Source: ATZT02 sp046048135 (lineage in GTDB: Bacteria > Actinomycetota > Actinomycetes > S36-B12 > UBA5976). Taken from it: 64,000 nucleotides of DNA. Both the position numbers and the translations under genes were made by a program. Below the pieces are notes generated by a model that worked only from the letters and a program-made list of their open reading frames with translations, did no database searches and was not told where the DNA came from. Positions 34,028 to 41,910 of the stretch are shown here, one piece after another. Where the stretch lies: NCBI GenBank assembly GCA_046048135.1, contig JBJOGR010000050.1, positions 1-64,000 on the forward strand. Reading direction: 5' to 3'. The number at the start of each line of letters is the position of its first letter. The first letter of the stretch is position 1.

Positions 34028-34657
34028 TTAAGAAGTTTTTCGATCTAGGTACCAAGTTCTGAAACCAGCCACCAGGGATCCAATAATGAAAAAAGCTGCA
34101 ATTGCATATGCAGCTGATCTAACCGCAGGAATCGTTGCTGCATAAAAACCAGTCAAAGTTATACCTACACCCCAACTAATTGCTCCTACAAAATTGCTAG
34201 AAAGAAATTTGTAGTAATTCATTCGCCCAATGCCTGCAACTGCAGGAATAATGACTCTGGCCCAAGGCATATACCTTGCAACCACAACGGCCCACCATCC
34301 ATATTTGTTGTAAAAGTTTTCTGTTTTCTTGATTGCTTTTTGAGTTCTTAATCCGCCACGTTTATCTAAATAAGGTCTTCCATAATGTCTTCCTAAAACA
34401 AATCCCACTTGATCACCCAAAAATGCAGCAATACCTACTCCGGTAACCAAAATTGCAATATTTATGTTGTTTGAACTTGCTGCCACAATTCCTGCAGCAA
34501 AAAGAAGTGAATCACCTGTCACAAATGGCACAAATGCTCCAACAAAAAAACCAGTTCCCACAAAAACTAATCCCCAAACGACGACATAAAAAACTAAAGG
34601 TCCAAATACATCAAGCCAGTTATTTAATTGGCCATCCAGTGCCGCTTGAGGAATCAA
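34028..34657 (-). CDS. DedA (SNARE-associated/VTT) family membrane protein
   Basis: A 209-residue membrane protein with the DedA pattern: GFFVGAFVPFVTGDSLLFAAG (in pieces, ~37-57), LGDQVGFVLGRHYGRPYLDKRGG and ARYMPWARVIIPAVAGIGRM (the conserved R-F/Y-x-P-x-x-R region). DedA proteins include polyprenyl-phosphate and phospholipid translocases. TTG start. It is followed by the S51 gene with a 2-bp gap. Confidence 0.88.
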   Translation of the reverse strand: MIPQAALDGQLNNWLDVFGPLVFYVVVWGLVFVGTGFFVGAFVPFVTGDSLLFAAGIVAASSNNINIAILVTGVGIAAFLGDQVGFVLGRHYGRPYLDKRGGLRTQKAIKKTENFYNKYGWWAVVVARYMPWARVIIPAVAGIGRMNYYKFLSSNFVGAISWGVGITLTGFYAATIPAVRSAAYAIAAFFIIGSLVAGFRTWYLDRKTS

Positions 34658-34667
34658 ACTAAGGCTC

Positions 34668-35306
34668 TCAAACTAACTGCTTTGATTTAGTTAATGTTTG
34701 TAGAAAATCAAAAAGATTTCTATTTAATTTATATATGTTGATAACCGTTTTAATAAATAAATTTTTTTGTTCACTTGTCACAAGCGATAAATTCAATAAA
34801 TCTCGGTATCTTTTTTTATAAAATACGATATCGCCTAATTCCTTAAAGTCATAAAAGTTTAAACAAGATTCTGCTATTTGATAATTTCTAGCCATTAATT
34901 TTGCAATAGCTTGACCACCTGATAAATCTCCTAAGTATCTGATGTAGTGATGCGCTAGTAATTCCACTTCACTTAAGTTTTCATTTAAAGTCTGCAGATA
35001 ATTTTCAATGCAAGTGTCATTTATGATGGGTATATCAATTCCAATTTCAGTAGAAATATTTGCTATATCTTGTTTAATTCGTTCATTTCTATCCAACAAG
35101 CGATGATCAAAATGACTTATCAGGGATTGTGAATGTCTTTGTATAAAAAGTTGTTCCATTCTTTCGTAAATAGGCGAAAGGACAACTAAATAGTTTAAAT
35201 AATCTCGTTTAGTAAGTTTTCCTGACATTAAATCAGTAATAAAACTGCTTGTCTCAGCATCTTTGTGAGCTTTATCTGTGGCTTTCAACAATTCATCGTG
35301 CAACAC
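34668..35306 (-). CDS. hmuO: Heme oxygenase
   Basis: Degrades heme to biliverdin, CO and ferrous iron. The 212-residue protein has the proximal His helix LLKATDKAHKDAE (His ~13 from the chosen start) and the distal-helix glycine motif YLGDLSGGQAIAKL. GTG 35306, preceded by AGAGAGGGG at 6 nt, is chosen over an ATG at 35348 that lies inside the upstream inverted repeat. No bilin lyase, phytochrome or heme-uptake gene is adjacent, so iron recovery from heme or bilin supply are both possible. Confidence 0.88.
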   Translation of the reverse strand: MLHDELLKATDKAHKDAETSSFITDLMSGKLTKRDYLNYLVVLSPIYERMEQLFIQRHSQSLISHFDHRLLDRNERIKQDIANISTEIGIDIPIINDTCIENYLQTLNENLSEVELLAHHYIRYLGDLSGGQAIAKLMARNYQIAESCLNFYDFKELGDIVFYKKRYRDLLNLSLVTSEQKNLFIKTVINIYKLNRNLFDFLQTLTKSKQLV

Positions 35307-35347
35307 TCTTGCCCCTCTCTTTTGGAAGAATATCAAGGCAATCCCCA

Positions 35348-35371
35348 TTAGATAACCTTAGGGTTATCTAA
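35348..35371. promoter_or_regulatory. Perfect inverted repeat upstream of heme oxygenase (possible metal-regulator site)
   Basis: TTAGATAACC-TTAG-GGTTATCTAA is a perfect 10-bp inverted repeat with a 4-bp spacer. It lies 42-65 nt upstream of the heme oxygenase GTG and may overlap its -10 (TAGATA read on the - strand). The half-site resembles the TTAGGTTA half of DtxR/IdeR iron boxes, but the total length (24 bp) is longer than the 19-bp consensus, so the regulator is uncertain. Confidence 0.55.
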
Positions 35372-35400
35372 TTCTAGGGGATTTGGGGCATAAAGTCCAT

Positions 35401-35429
35401 TTGTAGATTAGTCTTGAATTACTTAAATT
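35401..35429 (+). promoter_or_regulatory. Predicted promoter of the HAD phosphatase gene
   Basis: TTGTAG (35401-35406), a 17-bp spacer and TAAATT (35424-35429) form a plausible sigma70-type promoter. A GGAG ribosome-binding site (35434-35437) lies 7 nt before the TTG start at 35445, which would put the transcription start right at or within the ribosome-binding site, so the start point is uncertain. Confidence 0.45.
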
Positions 35430-35444
35430 GCTTGGAGTCCTTTT

Positions 35445-36065
35445 TTGAAAAAAGCAGTTCTTTTTGATTTAGACGGGACTTTGGTTAATTCCAAACCAGC
35501 TGTTGAAAGAGCATGGATTCAGCTTGCTCATGAAGCAGAAATCCCATTAGAAAAAATGGTGGGCTTACACGGAATTCCTGCTGAGCAATCTTTAAGACAA
35601 CTTCTACCTGATCGAAGTGAAAAAGAAATCATTAAATGGGTAGAAAGAATTGAATATTTAGAATCAAGTGATACGAAAGGTGTGGTACCAATTGATGGTG
35701 CAATTGAGTTATTAAAAAAACTTGATGAACAAAAAATTTCTTGGACAATAGTTACTTCTTGCACTATTCCCTTAGCGCTTTCTCGAGTAAAAGCTGCAGG
35801 CATTCCTTTCCCAGAAAATTCAGTCACTTTTAATGATGTTGAAAAAGGAAAACCATTTCCAGATCCATTTTTATTAGGTGCTAAAAGATTAAGGATAAAT
35901 CCAAATAATTGTGTAGTAGTTGAGGATGCTCCTGCAGGAGTATTTGCAGGAAAAGCAGCAGGCTGCACTGTTGCAGCAGTTTTAACTTCACATGAAAAAC
36001 ATGAATTAGCAATGGCAGATCATCATTTAGAACATTTGAATCAACTTTTACCAATTTTGATTTAG
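35445..36065 (+). CDS. HAD-family sugar phosphatase / beta-phosphoglucomutase-like
   Basis: A 206-residue HAD IA protein: motif I FDLDGTLVNSKPAVERAW (nucleophile Asp8), motif II Thr in WTIVTSC (~103-109), motif III lysine KGKPFPDPF (~131-139), motif IV VVVEDAPAGVFAGKAAG (~151-167). The PFPDPFLLGAKRL segment and EDAPAGV are typical of sugar-phosphatases (YfbT/HxpA-like). TTG start with GGAG upstream. The stop codon is 2 bp from the 3' end of the convergent tRNA-Arg gene. Confidence 0.88.
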   Translation: MKKAVLFDLDGTLVNSKPAVERAWIQLAHEAEIPLEKMVGLHGIPAEQSLRQLLPDRSEKEIIKWVERIEYLESSDTKGVVPIDGAIELLKKLDEQKISWTIVTSCTIPLALSRVKAAGIPFPENSVTFNDVEKGKPFPDPFLLGAKRLRINPNNCVVVEDAPAGVFAGKAAGCTVAAVLTSHEKHELAMADHHLEHLNQLLPILI

Positions 36066-36067
36066 TG

Positions 36068-36139
36068 CGCCCCCGGCGTGAGTCGAACACGCGCACATGC
36101 CTTCGGAGGGCAACGCTCTATCCACTGAGCTACGGGGGC
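36068..36139 (-). tRNA. tRNA-Arg, anticodon CCG
   Basis: Read on the - strand the 72 nt fold as a cloverleaf: acceptor GCCCCCG/CGGGGGC with discriminator G, D-arm GCTC...GAGC, anticodon loop CTCCGAA (anticodon CCG), T-arm GCGTG-TTCGACT-CACGC. CCA is not encoded. One T-T mismatch closes the anticodon stem. It decodes CGG, a rare codon in such AT-rich genes. Confidence 0.95.
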
Positions 36140-36158
36140 AAATTTAAAACCTAAATTA

Positions 36159-36449
36159 TTAATTTAGGTTTAATACCCGCCGTCGAATTTTTTTCTCGGC
36201 AATAAAACTCATAACAGGAACTGTGCCTGCTAGCAAAACTAGTAATGTTTGTCCCCAAGTTAAATTTGCTTTTCTGGAAATATCAAAACCTACAACTAAA
36301 TAAACCATGTAAACAATTCCGTGCAATTGGGCAAACCAAGGAATCTCAGGTCCAAGTGTGTATTTAAAAATAATTTCTATAGTGAACAAAATCAAAATCA
36401 CACCAGCAAGATAGGCAACAACGCTGTATCGCTTAAGAGCCTTGTCCAT
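36159..36449 (-). CDS. DUF3817 small membrane protein
   Basis: A 96-residue protein with three hydrophobic segments: VVAYLAGVILILFTIEIIF, AQLHGIVYMVYLVVGFDI and a C-terminal helix, ending in a basic tail (KKIRRRVL). The HGIVYMVYL motif and 'R.....GxxxxLL' layout are those of DUF3817 (YdzA-like) proteins common in actinobacteria; function unknown. Its ATG follows directly after the stop of the upstream small membrane protein, so the two are co-transcribed. Confidence 0.8.
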   Translation of the reverse strand: MDKALKRYSVVAYLAGVILILFTIEIIFKYTLGPEIPWFAQLHGIVYMVYLVVGFDISRKANLTWGQTLLVLLAGTVPVMSFIAEKKIRRRVLNLN

Positions 36450-36719
36450 TTACTTGGCGCCTTTCTTTAATGGTCCAATACTAACTAAATATTCATCTTT
36501 GAAAAATCTATACCAGAACCAAGCAAGGGCAACTGCAAAGAAAATCCATTGGAAAGCATAAAAAGTGCTTTGTAAATTGATCACCGTTTCACCAGTTACT
36601 TGGTCAATTCTTTCTCTTCTAATCCATTGCCAAACACCAAGTCTTAGACAAAAAAGTATTCCAACGATGGTTGCAATATGAAAAAGGATCCATTTTTTCT
36701 GTAAAGCGATTTTCCACAT
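36450..36719 (-). CDS. Small two-helix membrane protein
   Basis: An 89-residue protein with two membrane helices (WILFHIATIVGILFCLRLGVWQW and STFYAFQWIFFAVALAWFWY). The LRLGVWQWIRRER stretch resembles the LGxWQxxR motif at the first helix of SURF1, but the SURF1 core domain is absent. ATG 36719 is preferred over an upstream in-frame start at 36740 because a TACTCT -10-like hexamer (36727-36732 on the - strand) sits 7 nt before it. Conserved next to DUF3817 in related actinobacteria as far as I recall; function unknown. Confidence 0.6.
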   Translation of the reverse strand: MWKIALQKKWILFHIATIVGILFCLRLGVWQWIRRERIDQVTGETVINLQSTFYAFQWIFFAVALAWFWYRFFKDEYLVSIGPLKKGAK

Positions 36720-36776
36720 ATAAATAAGAGTATGGCGCAAGCAATTTTTCTTGCAGTACCTGCCTACGATTAGAAC

Positions 36777-38435
36777 ATGACTCCAGAAGAGCTGAGTAAT
36801 TTAATTAAAAGTGCCGTTGAGTCACTAATCTCTGCTCAAAAGATAGACAAAATTGAAATTCCTGAAATAAAGATTGAAAGACCAAAAAGTAAAGATCATG
36901 GAGATTTTGCCAGCAATATCGCTTTAGCGTTAAGCAAACCAGTTGGTAAAAACCCAAGAGAAGTTGCTCAAATTCTTATTGACGAATTAAAAAATGAAAA
37001 AAGTATTAAAAAAATTGAAATAGCTGGTCCTGGATTTTTAAATTTCACACTAGATTCAGCAAGCCTTGGTGAACTTGCCAGAGTCATAATTGAAAAAGCA
37101 AGTGAATTTGGTAAGACTGATTCTTTAAAAAATCAAACTATAAATGTGGAATTTATTAGCGCTAATCCCACAGGACCACTGCATTTAGGCCACACCCGTT
37201 GGGCAGCAGTCGGTGATGCTATTGCTCGAGTTTTGGCTGCAAGTGGTGCCAAGGTTGTTCGAGAATTTTATATCAATGATCGAGGAATTCAATTAGATAA
37301 ATTTGGTGAATCGATTTATGCTGCTGGTAATAATTTACCGATTCCAGAAGATGGTTATCACGGAAGTTATGTCAAAGATATTGCCCAAGAAATTATAAAA
37401 GAACATCCTGAATATTTAAAACAAAGTAAACATGAACAAATCGTTTCATTTAGAGAAGCAGGTTACAAAAAACAATTAAAACAACAACAAGATGTTTTAG
37501 ATAACTTTAGAACTCATTTTGACGTGTGGTACTCAGAAAGATCACTTCATGATTCAAATGCGGTGGAAAAAGGTTTAGAAAAACTTAAACAACACGGTCA
37601 TGTATTTGAAAAAGATGGAGCTTTATGGCTTCGAACTACAGATTTCTTTGATGACAAAGATCGTGTCTTGATAAAAGCAGATGGAGAATACACATATTTT
37701 GCTTCTGATACTGCTTATTACGTAGATAAAAGAAATAGGGGATACGACGTCAATATTTATTTATTAGGTGCAGATCATCACGGTTATGTAAATCGTTTAA
37801 GAGCGGTTGCAGCCTGTGCAGGAGATGATCCAGATAAAAATATTGAAGTATTAATTGGTCAATTAGTAAAAATGTTCAAAAACGGTCAAGAAGTAAGACT
37901 AAGTAAAAGAGCTGGAAACATGATTACTTTAGAAGATTTAGTTGAAGAAGTAGGAGTGGATGCAGCTAGATATTCTCTTATTAGATATCCAGTAGATACT
38001 CCTCTTACCTTAGATATTGATTTATTAACTTCACACACAAATGACAACCCAGTTTTCTATGTTCAATACGCGCATGCACGTATTAGTTCAGTATTAAAAA
38101 CGGCTAAAGAGAAAAATTTAAATTGGTTAGACAATAAATTCAAACCCGAGGTGTTATCTACAAGTCAAGAAACTGATTTATTAACTGCTTTGAGTGAATT
38201 TCCACGAATTGTCACAACTGCTGCTCAGCTTCGTCAACCTCACAGAGTTGCAAGATATTTAGAAGAGCTTGCCACGTTTTATCACTCTTTCTATGCAGCA
38301 TGTCGAGTTCTTCCACAAGTAGATGAAACACCAACGGATGAAAATTTTGCCCGCTTGATGTTGTGTGATGCCACAAGGCAAGTTTTAGCAAATGGATTAG
38401 ATTTATTAGGGGTAAGTTCCCCACAAAGAATGTAA
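36777..38435 (+). CDS. argS: Arginyl-tRNA synthetase
   Basis: Class I aminoacyl-tRNA synthetase charging tRNA-Arg, one of which is encoded 0.7 kb away. 552 residues with the N-terminal additional domain (~1-85), HIGH-type motif GPLHLGHTR (~132-140), a KMSKS-like RLSKRAGN, and a C-terminal DALR anticodon-binding domain ending in the family's usual GVSSPQRM. TACGAT (36765-36770) lies 6 nt before the ATG with no Shine-Dalgarno site, suggesting a leaderless mRNA. Confidence 0.97.
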   Translation: MTPEELSNLIKSAVESLISAQKIDKIEIPEIKIERPKSKDHGDFASNIALALSKPVGKNPREVAQILIDELKNEKSIKKIEIAGPGFLNFTLDSASLGELARVIIEKASEFGKTDSLKNQTINVEFISANPTGPLHLGHTRWAAVGDAIARVLAASGAKVVREFYINDRGIQLDKFGESIYAAGNNLPIPEDGYHGSYVKDIAQEIIKEHPEYLKQSKHEQIVSFREAGYKKQLKQQQDVLDNFRTHFDVWYSERSLHDSNAVEKGLEKLKQHGHVFEKDGALWLRTTDFFDDKDRVLIKADGEYTYFASDTAYYVDKRNRGYDVNIYLLGADHHGYVNRLRAVAACAGDDPDKNIEVLIGQLVKMFKNGQEVRLSKRAGNMITLEDLVEEVGVDAARYSLIRYPVDTPLTLDIDLLTSHTNDNPVFYVQYAHARISSVLKTAKEKNLNWLDNKFKPEVLSTSQETDLLTALSEFPRIVTTAAQLRQPHRVARYLEELATFYHSFYAACRVLPQVDETPTDENFARLMLCDATRQVLANGLDLLGVSSPQRM

Positions 38436-38488
38436 AAAATCGAGAGTCTTTGTTCCCAAATTAGCCAAGGTGGTTTAGGGTCTAATTT

Positions 38489-39454
38489 ATGACAAAACTT
38501 AAAACCCTTTTCGCAAGTGCAATTTCAATTGCTTTAACAGTTTCGCTTGGTGCAACAGCATCAGTGGCAGCTGATGGAGCAAGTCCACTTTCTGGATTAC
38601 CAGGTGGAGCAGGAAAACCTGTTGTCATGGTCAAAATTGACAACGTCAGACCTGCAAGACCTCACGTAAATATTTCTAAAGCGGATTTAGTTTACGTAGA
38701 ACAAGTTGAAGGTGGCTTAACCAGAATTGCTGCCATGTATAACTCAAACTTTCCAACAAAAGTTGGTCCAGTTAGATCAGCACGTATTTCTGATTTAGAA
38801 ATCTTAAAACAATTTGATAAACCAGGATTTGCTTATTCTGGCGCAAACAAAGCTTTGTTGCCAAAAATTGCTAAAGAACCTCTAGTTAGATTTGGTCCAA
38901 GTTTAAATGGAGCAAGATATTCAAGAGATTCCTCAAAACGTATTCCACATAATCTAATTTTGAATTTATCTGCAACAGTTAAAGCTGCTAAATCAAAATT
39001 AGGAGTTGCAAAAGATATTGGTTTAGTTTTTTCTGAAACAGCACCTGCAGGTGGGAAAAAGACTTCAACTTTTAAAGCTTCCTGGCCAGCTTCAAGTGTA
39101 AGTGGCAAGTGGAATGGAAAAGGTTGGGCAATAGCACTAGATAATTCACCACAAAAAGATAGAGCAACTGGAAAAGCAGTTGTTGCTCAAACTGTTGTGG
39201 TGCAATTAGTAAAGCAAACTGCCTCTGGCCAAGGTGACAAGTTCGGTGGTAAAACTCCATTGATTCAAACTGTTGGTTCAGGAAAAGCATTTATTTTGCG
39301 TGATGGACAACGCTATGACGCTCAATGGTCAAGACCATCTGGAGGCGCTGGCACAACTTTCACCTTAAATGGAGAAGTCGTTCCATTTGATATCGGACAA
39401 GTATGGGTACTACTTGTACCAAATGATTCAAAAGGAAAATACTCGTTTAAATAA
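38489..39454 (+). CDS. DUF3048 family secreted protein
   Basis: A 321-residue protein with an N-terminal signal peptide (basic MTKLK then hydrophobic core, cleavage probably after ASVAA ~28). The mature part opens LSGLPG...KPVVMVKIDNVRPARPH, the characteristic DUF3048 (YerB-like) start, with 'RISDLEILKQFDKPGFAYSG' in the middle and IGQVWVLLVP near the end. Function unknown; probably exported. A TAGGGT -10-like hexamer lies 7 nt before the ATG. A strong terminator follows. Confidence 0.85.
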   Translation: MTKLKTLFASAISIALTVSLGATASVAADGASPLSGLPGGAGKPVVMVKIDNVRPARPHVNISKADLVYVEQVEGGLTRIAAMYNSNFPTKVGPVRSARISDLEILKQFDKPGFAYSGANKALLPKIAKEPLVRFGPSLNGARYSRDSSKRIPHNLILNLSATVKAAKSKLGVAKDIGLVFSETAPAGGKKTSTFKASWPASSVSGKWNGKGWAIALDNSPQKDRATGKAVVAQTVVVQLVKQTASGQGDKFGGKTPLIQTVGSGKAFILRDGQRYDAQWSRPSGGAGTTFTLNGEVVPFDIGQVWVLLVPNDSKGKYSFK

Positions 39455-39477
39455 TTAACGAAGTTTCTTACCTTTAT

Positions 39478-39542
39478 GGGTGGGAAATCTTTGTGTTCAG
39501 TTAATCTTGAACATAAGAGATTTTCCACCCAAACTCATTTTT
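39478..39542 (+). terminator. Long hairpin terminator between DUF3048 gene and lysA
   Basis: GGGTGGGAAATCT pairs with AGATTTTCCACCC (39518-39530) through one G-U pair, and an inner GTTCA/TGAAC-type stem extends it. A short T-run (39537-39542) follows. It also lies in the leader of lysA (ATG 39552), so read-through into lysA may be limited. Confidence 0.8.
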
Positions 39543-39551
39543 AGGATAAAG

Positions 39552-40925
39552 ATGTCAGACTCTAAAGCTGTGGATGTTAATGAAATCTCGTCGCATATTT
39601 GGCCTAAAAATGCTTTTAGAAATAGTGAGGGAATTTTAGAAGTAGCAGGTCTTGATGTTATTGATCTTGAACAAAAATATGAAACTCCACTATTTATTCT
39701 AGATGAAGAAGATGCTGTCAATAGAGCTAAAAGATATCTAAAAAGTTTTTCCCAAGAAATTCACAAAGATCTAGCAAAACCAACCAAAATCTATTATGCC
39801 TCAAAAGCTTTTTCTGCCGTTGGATTTCTAAAACTAATCATTAAAGAAGGTCTTGGAGTAGATGTTGCCACTGAAGGTGAATTAAGAGTTGCTTTAAAAG
39901 CTGGCTGTAATCCAATTGACATAATTTTTCATGGCAATAACAAAGCATTTAGTGAACTTGAATTTGCACTTGATGAAAATGTTGGCATCTTCGTAGTTGA
40001 TTCATATTTAGAAATTGCTCGACTTGCCCAAATTGCAAAGAGTAAAAATAAAAAAGCAAATGTTTTAGTAAGAGTTACTGCAGGAATTGAAGCCCATACT
40101 CATGAATTTGTAGCTACTGCTCATGAAGATCAAAAATTTGGTTTTTCTCTAGCTGCAGGAGATGCTGATGAAGCAGTAAGAAGAGTCATAAAAGACGAGA
40201 ACTTACATTTCTTAGGCCTTCATTCTCATATTGGTTCACAAATATTTGATAACAAAGGATTTGAAATTGCAGCACAAAGGCTTGCTCAATTAGCAGGAAG
40301 AATTAATCAAGATCACAATGTTGAAATTGAAATGCTAAACCTTGGTGGTGGAATGGGAATTGCCTATATAAATATTGACAAACCTTTAGAAATTGAACAC
40401 ATGGCAAAAGAATTAGTTCAAATTGTTTCAAGTAATTTTTCAAGTAATGGATTAAAAATGCCTCAATTAGCTTTTGAACCAGGTAGAGCCATTGTTGGCC
40501 CATCGATGATTACTTTGTACAAAGTCGGAACCATAAAAGAAATTGAATTAGAAAATGGTGAAAAAAGAACTTATGTCGCAGTGGATGGTGGAATGAGTGA
40601 CAACATTAGAACTGCGTTATATGGCGCAAACTACACAACTGCTTTAGTCTCCAGACTTTCAAAAAAACCAACAATGCTTTCTCGAATTGTGGGAAAACAT
40701 TGCGAGAGTGGAGATATTGTTGTTAAAGATTGTTATTTACCAAATGATTTAGCACCGGGAGATTTAATTGCAGTTGCAGCAACTGGTGCATATAACAGGT
40801 CAATGTCATCGCAATACAACTTAGTTTTAAGACCAGCAGTTATTGGAGTTTATAAAGGAGAAGTAAAAGAAATTTTGCGCAGAGAGACTTTTAAAGATCT
40901 TTTTGCAACAGATCCTTTGATGTAA
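39552..40925 (+). CDS. lysA: Diaminopimelate decarboxylase
   Basis: PLP enzyme making lysine from meso-diaminopimelate. 457 residues. PLP-lysine in IYYASKAFSA (about residue 60-70), the glycine-rich LGGGMGIAY (phosphate binding), EPGRAIVGPS and ESGDI (substrate Cys-Glu-Ser-Gly-Asp, CESGD) are all present. ATG 39552, with AGGA just upstream, is preferred; an in-frame GTG at 39480 lies inside the terminator hairpin. The last 35 bp overlap the convergent DMT gene. Confidence 0.95.
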   Translation: MSDSKAVDVNEISSHIWPKNAFRNSEGILEVAGLDVIDLEQKYETPLFILDEEDAVNRAKRYLKSFSQEIHKDLAKPTKIYYASKAFSAVGFLKLIIKEGLGVDVATEGELRVALKAGCNPIDIIFHGNNKAFSELEFALDENVGIFVVDSYLEIARLAQIAKSKNKKANVLVRVTAGIEAHTHEFVATAHEDQKFGFSLAAGDADEAVRRVIKDENLHFLGLHSHIGSQIFDNKGFEIAAQRLAQLAGRINQDHNVEIEMLNLGGGMGIAYINIDKPLEIEHMAKELVQIVSSNFSSNGLKMPQLAFEPGRAIVGPSMITLYKVGTIKEIELENGEKRTYVAVDGGMSDNIRTALYGANYTTALVSRLSKKPTMLSRIVGKHCESGDIVVKDCYLPNDLAPGDLIAVAATGAYNRSMSSQYNLVLRPAVIGVYKGEVKEILRRETFKDLFATDPLM

Positions 40926-41859
40926 ATCTTTCTCCGTTAACTATTAATGCCACTCCAGTTAAAATAATTAATCCTCCAACAAAAAGTGGCCATTTTAATG
41001 GTTCGCTAAGAATTAAAAATCCTAAAAGCACAGCTACTACAGGATTAACGTATGCATAAGTAGATGCAAGTGATAAAGATGCATTGTTAAGAAGCCAGAT
41101 ATATGCTCCATAACCAACAATTGAGCCAATTAAAACCATATAAACCCAAGCCCATTTAGATGTAAGTGTCATTTGAGAAACAACTTCTAAATTAACTTTT
41201 TCTCCTCGAATAAAACCTGCCATCGTTAACGCAATTCCTCCAAATAACATTTCATAGGAAGTTAAAACAAATGGATCTTTTGGAATTGGAATTCTTTGAG
41301 TCATAAAAGTTCCAAATGCCCAAGCAATATTTCCTATAAGAATCATCAACATCCAGAATTTAACTTTTGAAGGATCTGCTCCAGGTGCAGGACCAGTTCC
41401 TCCTGGAAGAACAATTATTGCCACACCTATTAGGCCAATAAATATTCCTAAGAGAGTAATTTTTTTATGTTTAATTCCAACTAAAGATTGAAAAATTGTT
41501 ACCCAAATAGGAAGTGCGGCAATAATTAAAGCAGCTATACCAGAAGGCACATATCTTTCAGCTAATGTTAAATTTCCAATTCCAAAACCAAGCAATAATC
41601 CACCTAAAAAAATAGACGAAAGTAATTCTTTTTTATTTACTTTCATTACTCTTTTTGATTTAAAAATTGTAAGAATTATTGCCAAAATAAGTCCTGCCGC
41701 TAAAAATCTAATTCCCATGGCAGTAAGTGGAGGAGCAGATTCAATAACTAAAGCAATTCCTAAATATGTTGATCCCCAAACAATGTAAACAGTAGTAAGG
41801 GCAATCCAAACTTTGCTGGTTATTTGCTTAACTTCAGTGGCCACACCACATTGCACCAT
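40891..41859 (-). CDS. EamA/DMT family transporter
   Basis: A 322-residue, ten-helix exporter with two EamA halves: TTVYIVWGSTYLGIALVIES near the N-terminus and ASTYAYVNPVVAVLLGFLILSE (in pieces) in the second half. Members of this subgroup include RhaT/YdcZ-like and amino-acid or metabolite exporters. It lies between lysA and hom, so amino-acid export is conceivable but not shown. The 35-bp overlap with lysA is tail-to-tail. Confidence 0.85.
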   Translation of the reverse strand: MVQCGVATEVKQITSKVWIALTTVYIVWGSTYLGIALVIESAPPLTAMGIRFLAAGLILAIILTIFKSKRVMKVNKKELLSSIFLGGLLLGFGIGNLTLAERYVPSGIAALIIAALPIWVTIFQSLVGIKHKKITLLGIFIGLIGVAIIVLPGGTGPAPGADPSKVKFWMLMILIGNIAWAFGTFMTQRIPIPKDPFVLTSYEMLFGGIALTMAGFIRGEKVNLEVVSQMTLTSKWAWVYMVLIGSIVGYGAYIWLLNNASLSLASTYAYVNPVVAVLLGFLILSEPLKWPLFVGGLIILTGVALIVNGERFTSKDLLQKDL

Positions 41860-41910
41860 ATAGATAGTGAGAGACTTAGATATACCTACTTCTAAAAAGG
41901 GACGATATTC

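Noticed and set aside
35528..35968. 146-codon open frame antisense to the HAD phosphatase gene
   Set aside because: It is a shadow of the HAD gene, whose four motifs are intact on + strand.
39480..39551. Extended N-terminus of LysA from GTG 39480
   Set aside because: The extra codons lie inside a strong terminator hairpin and do not resemble LysA; ATG 39552 has AGGA upstream.
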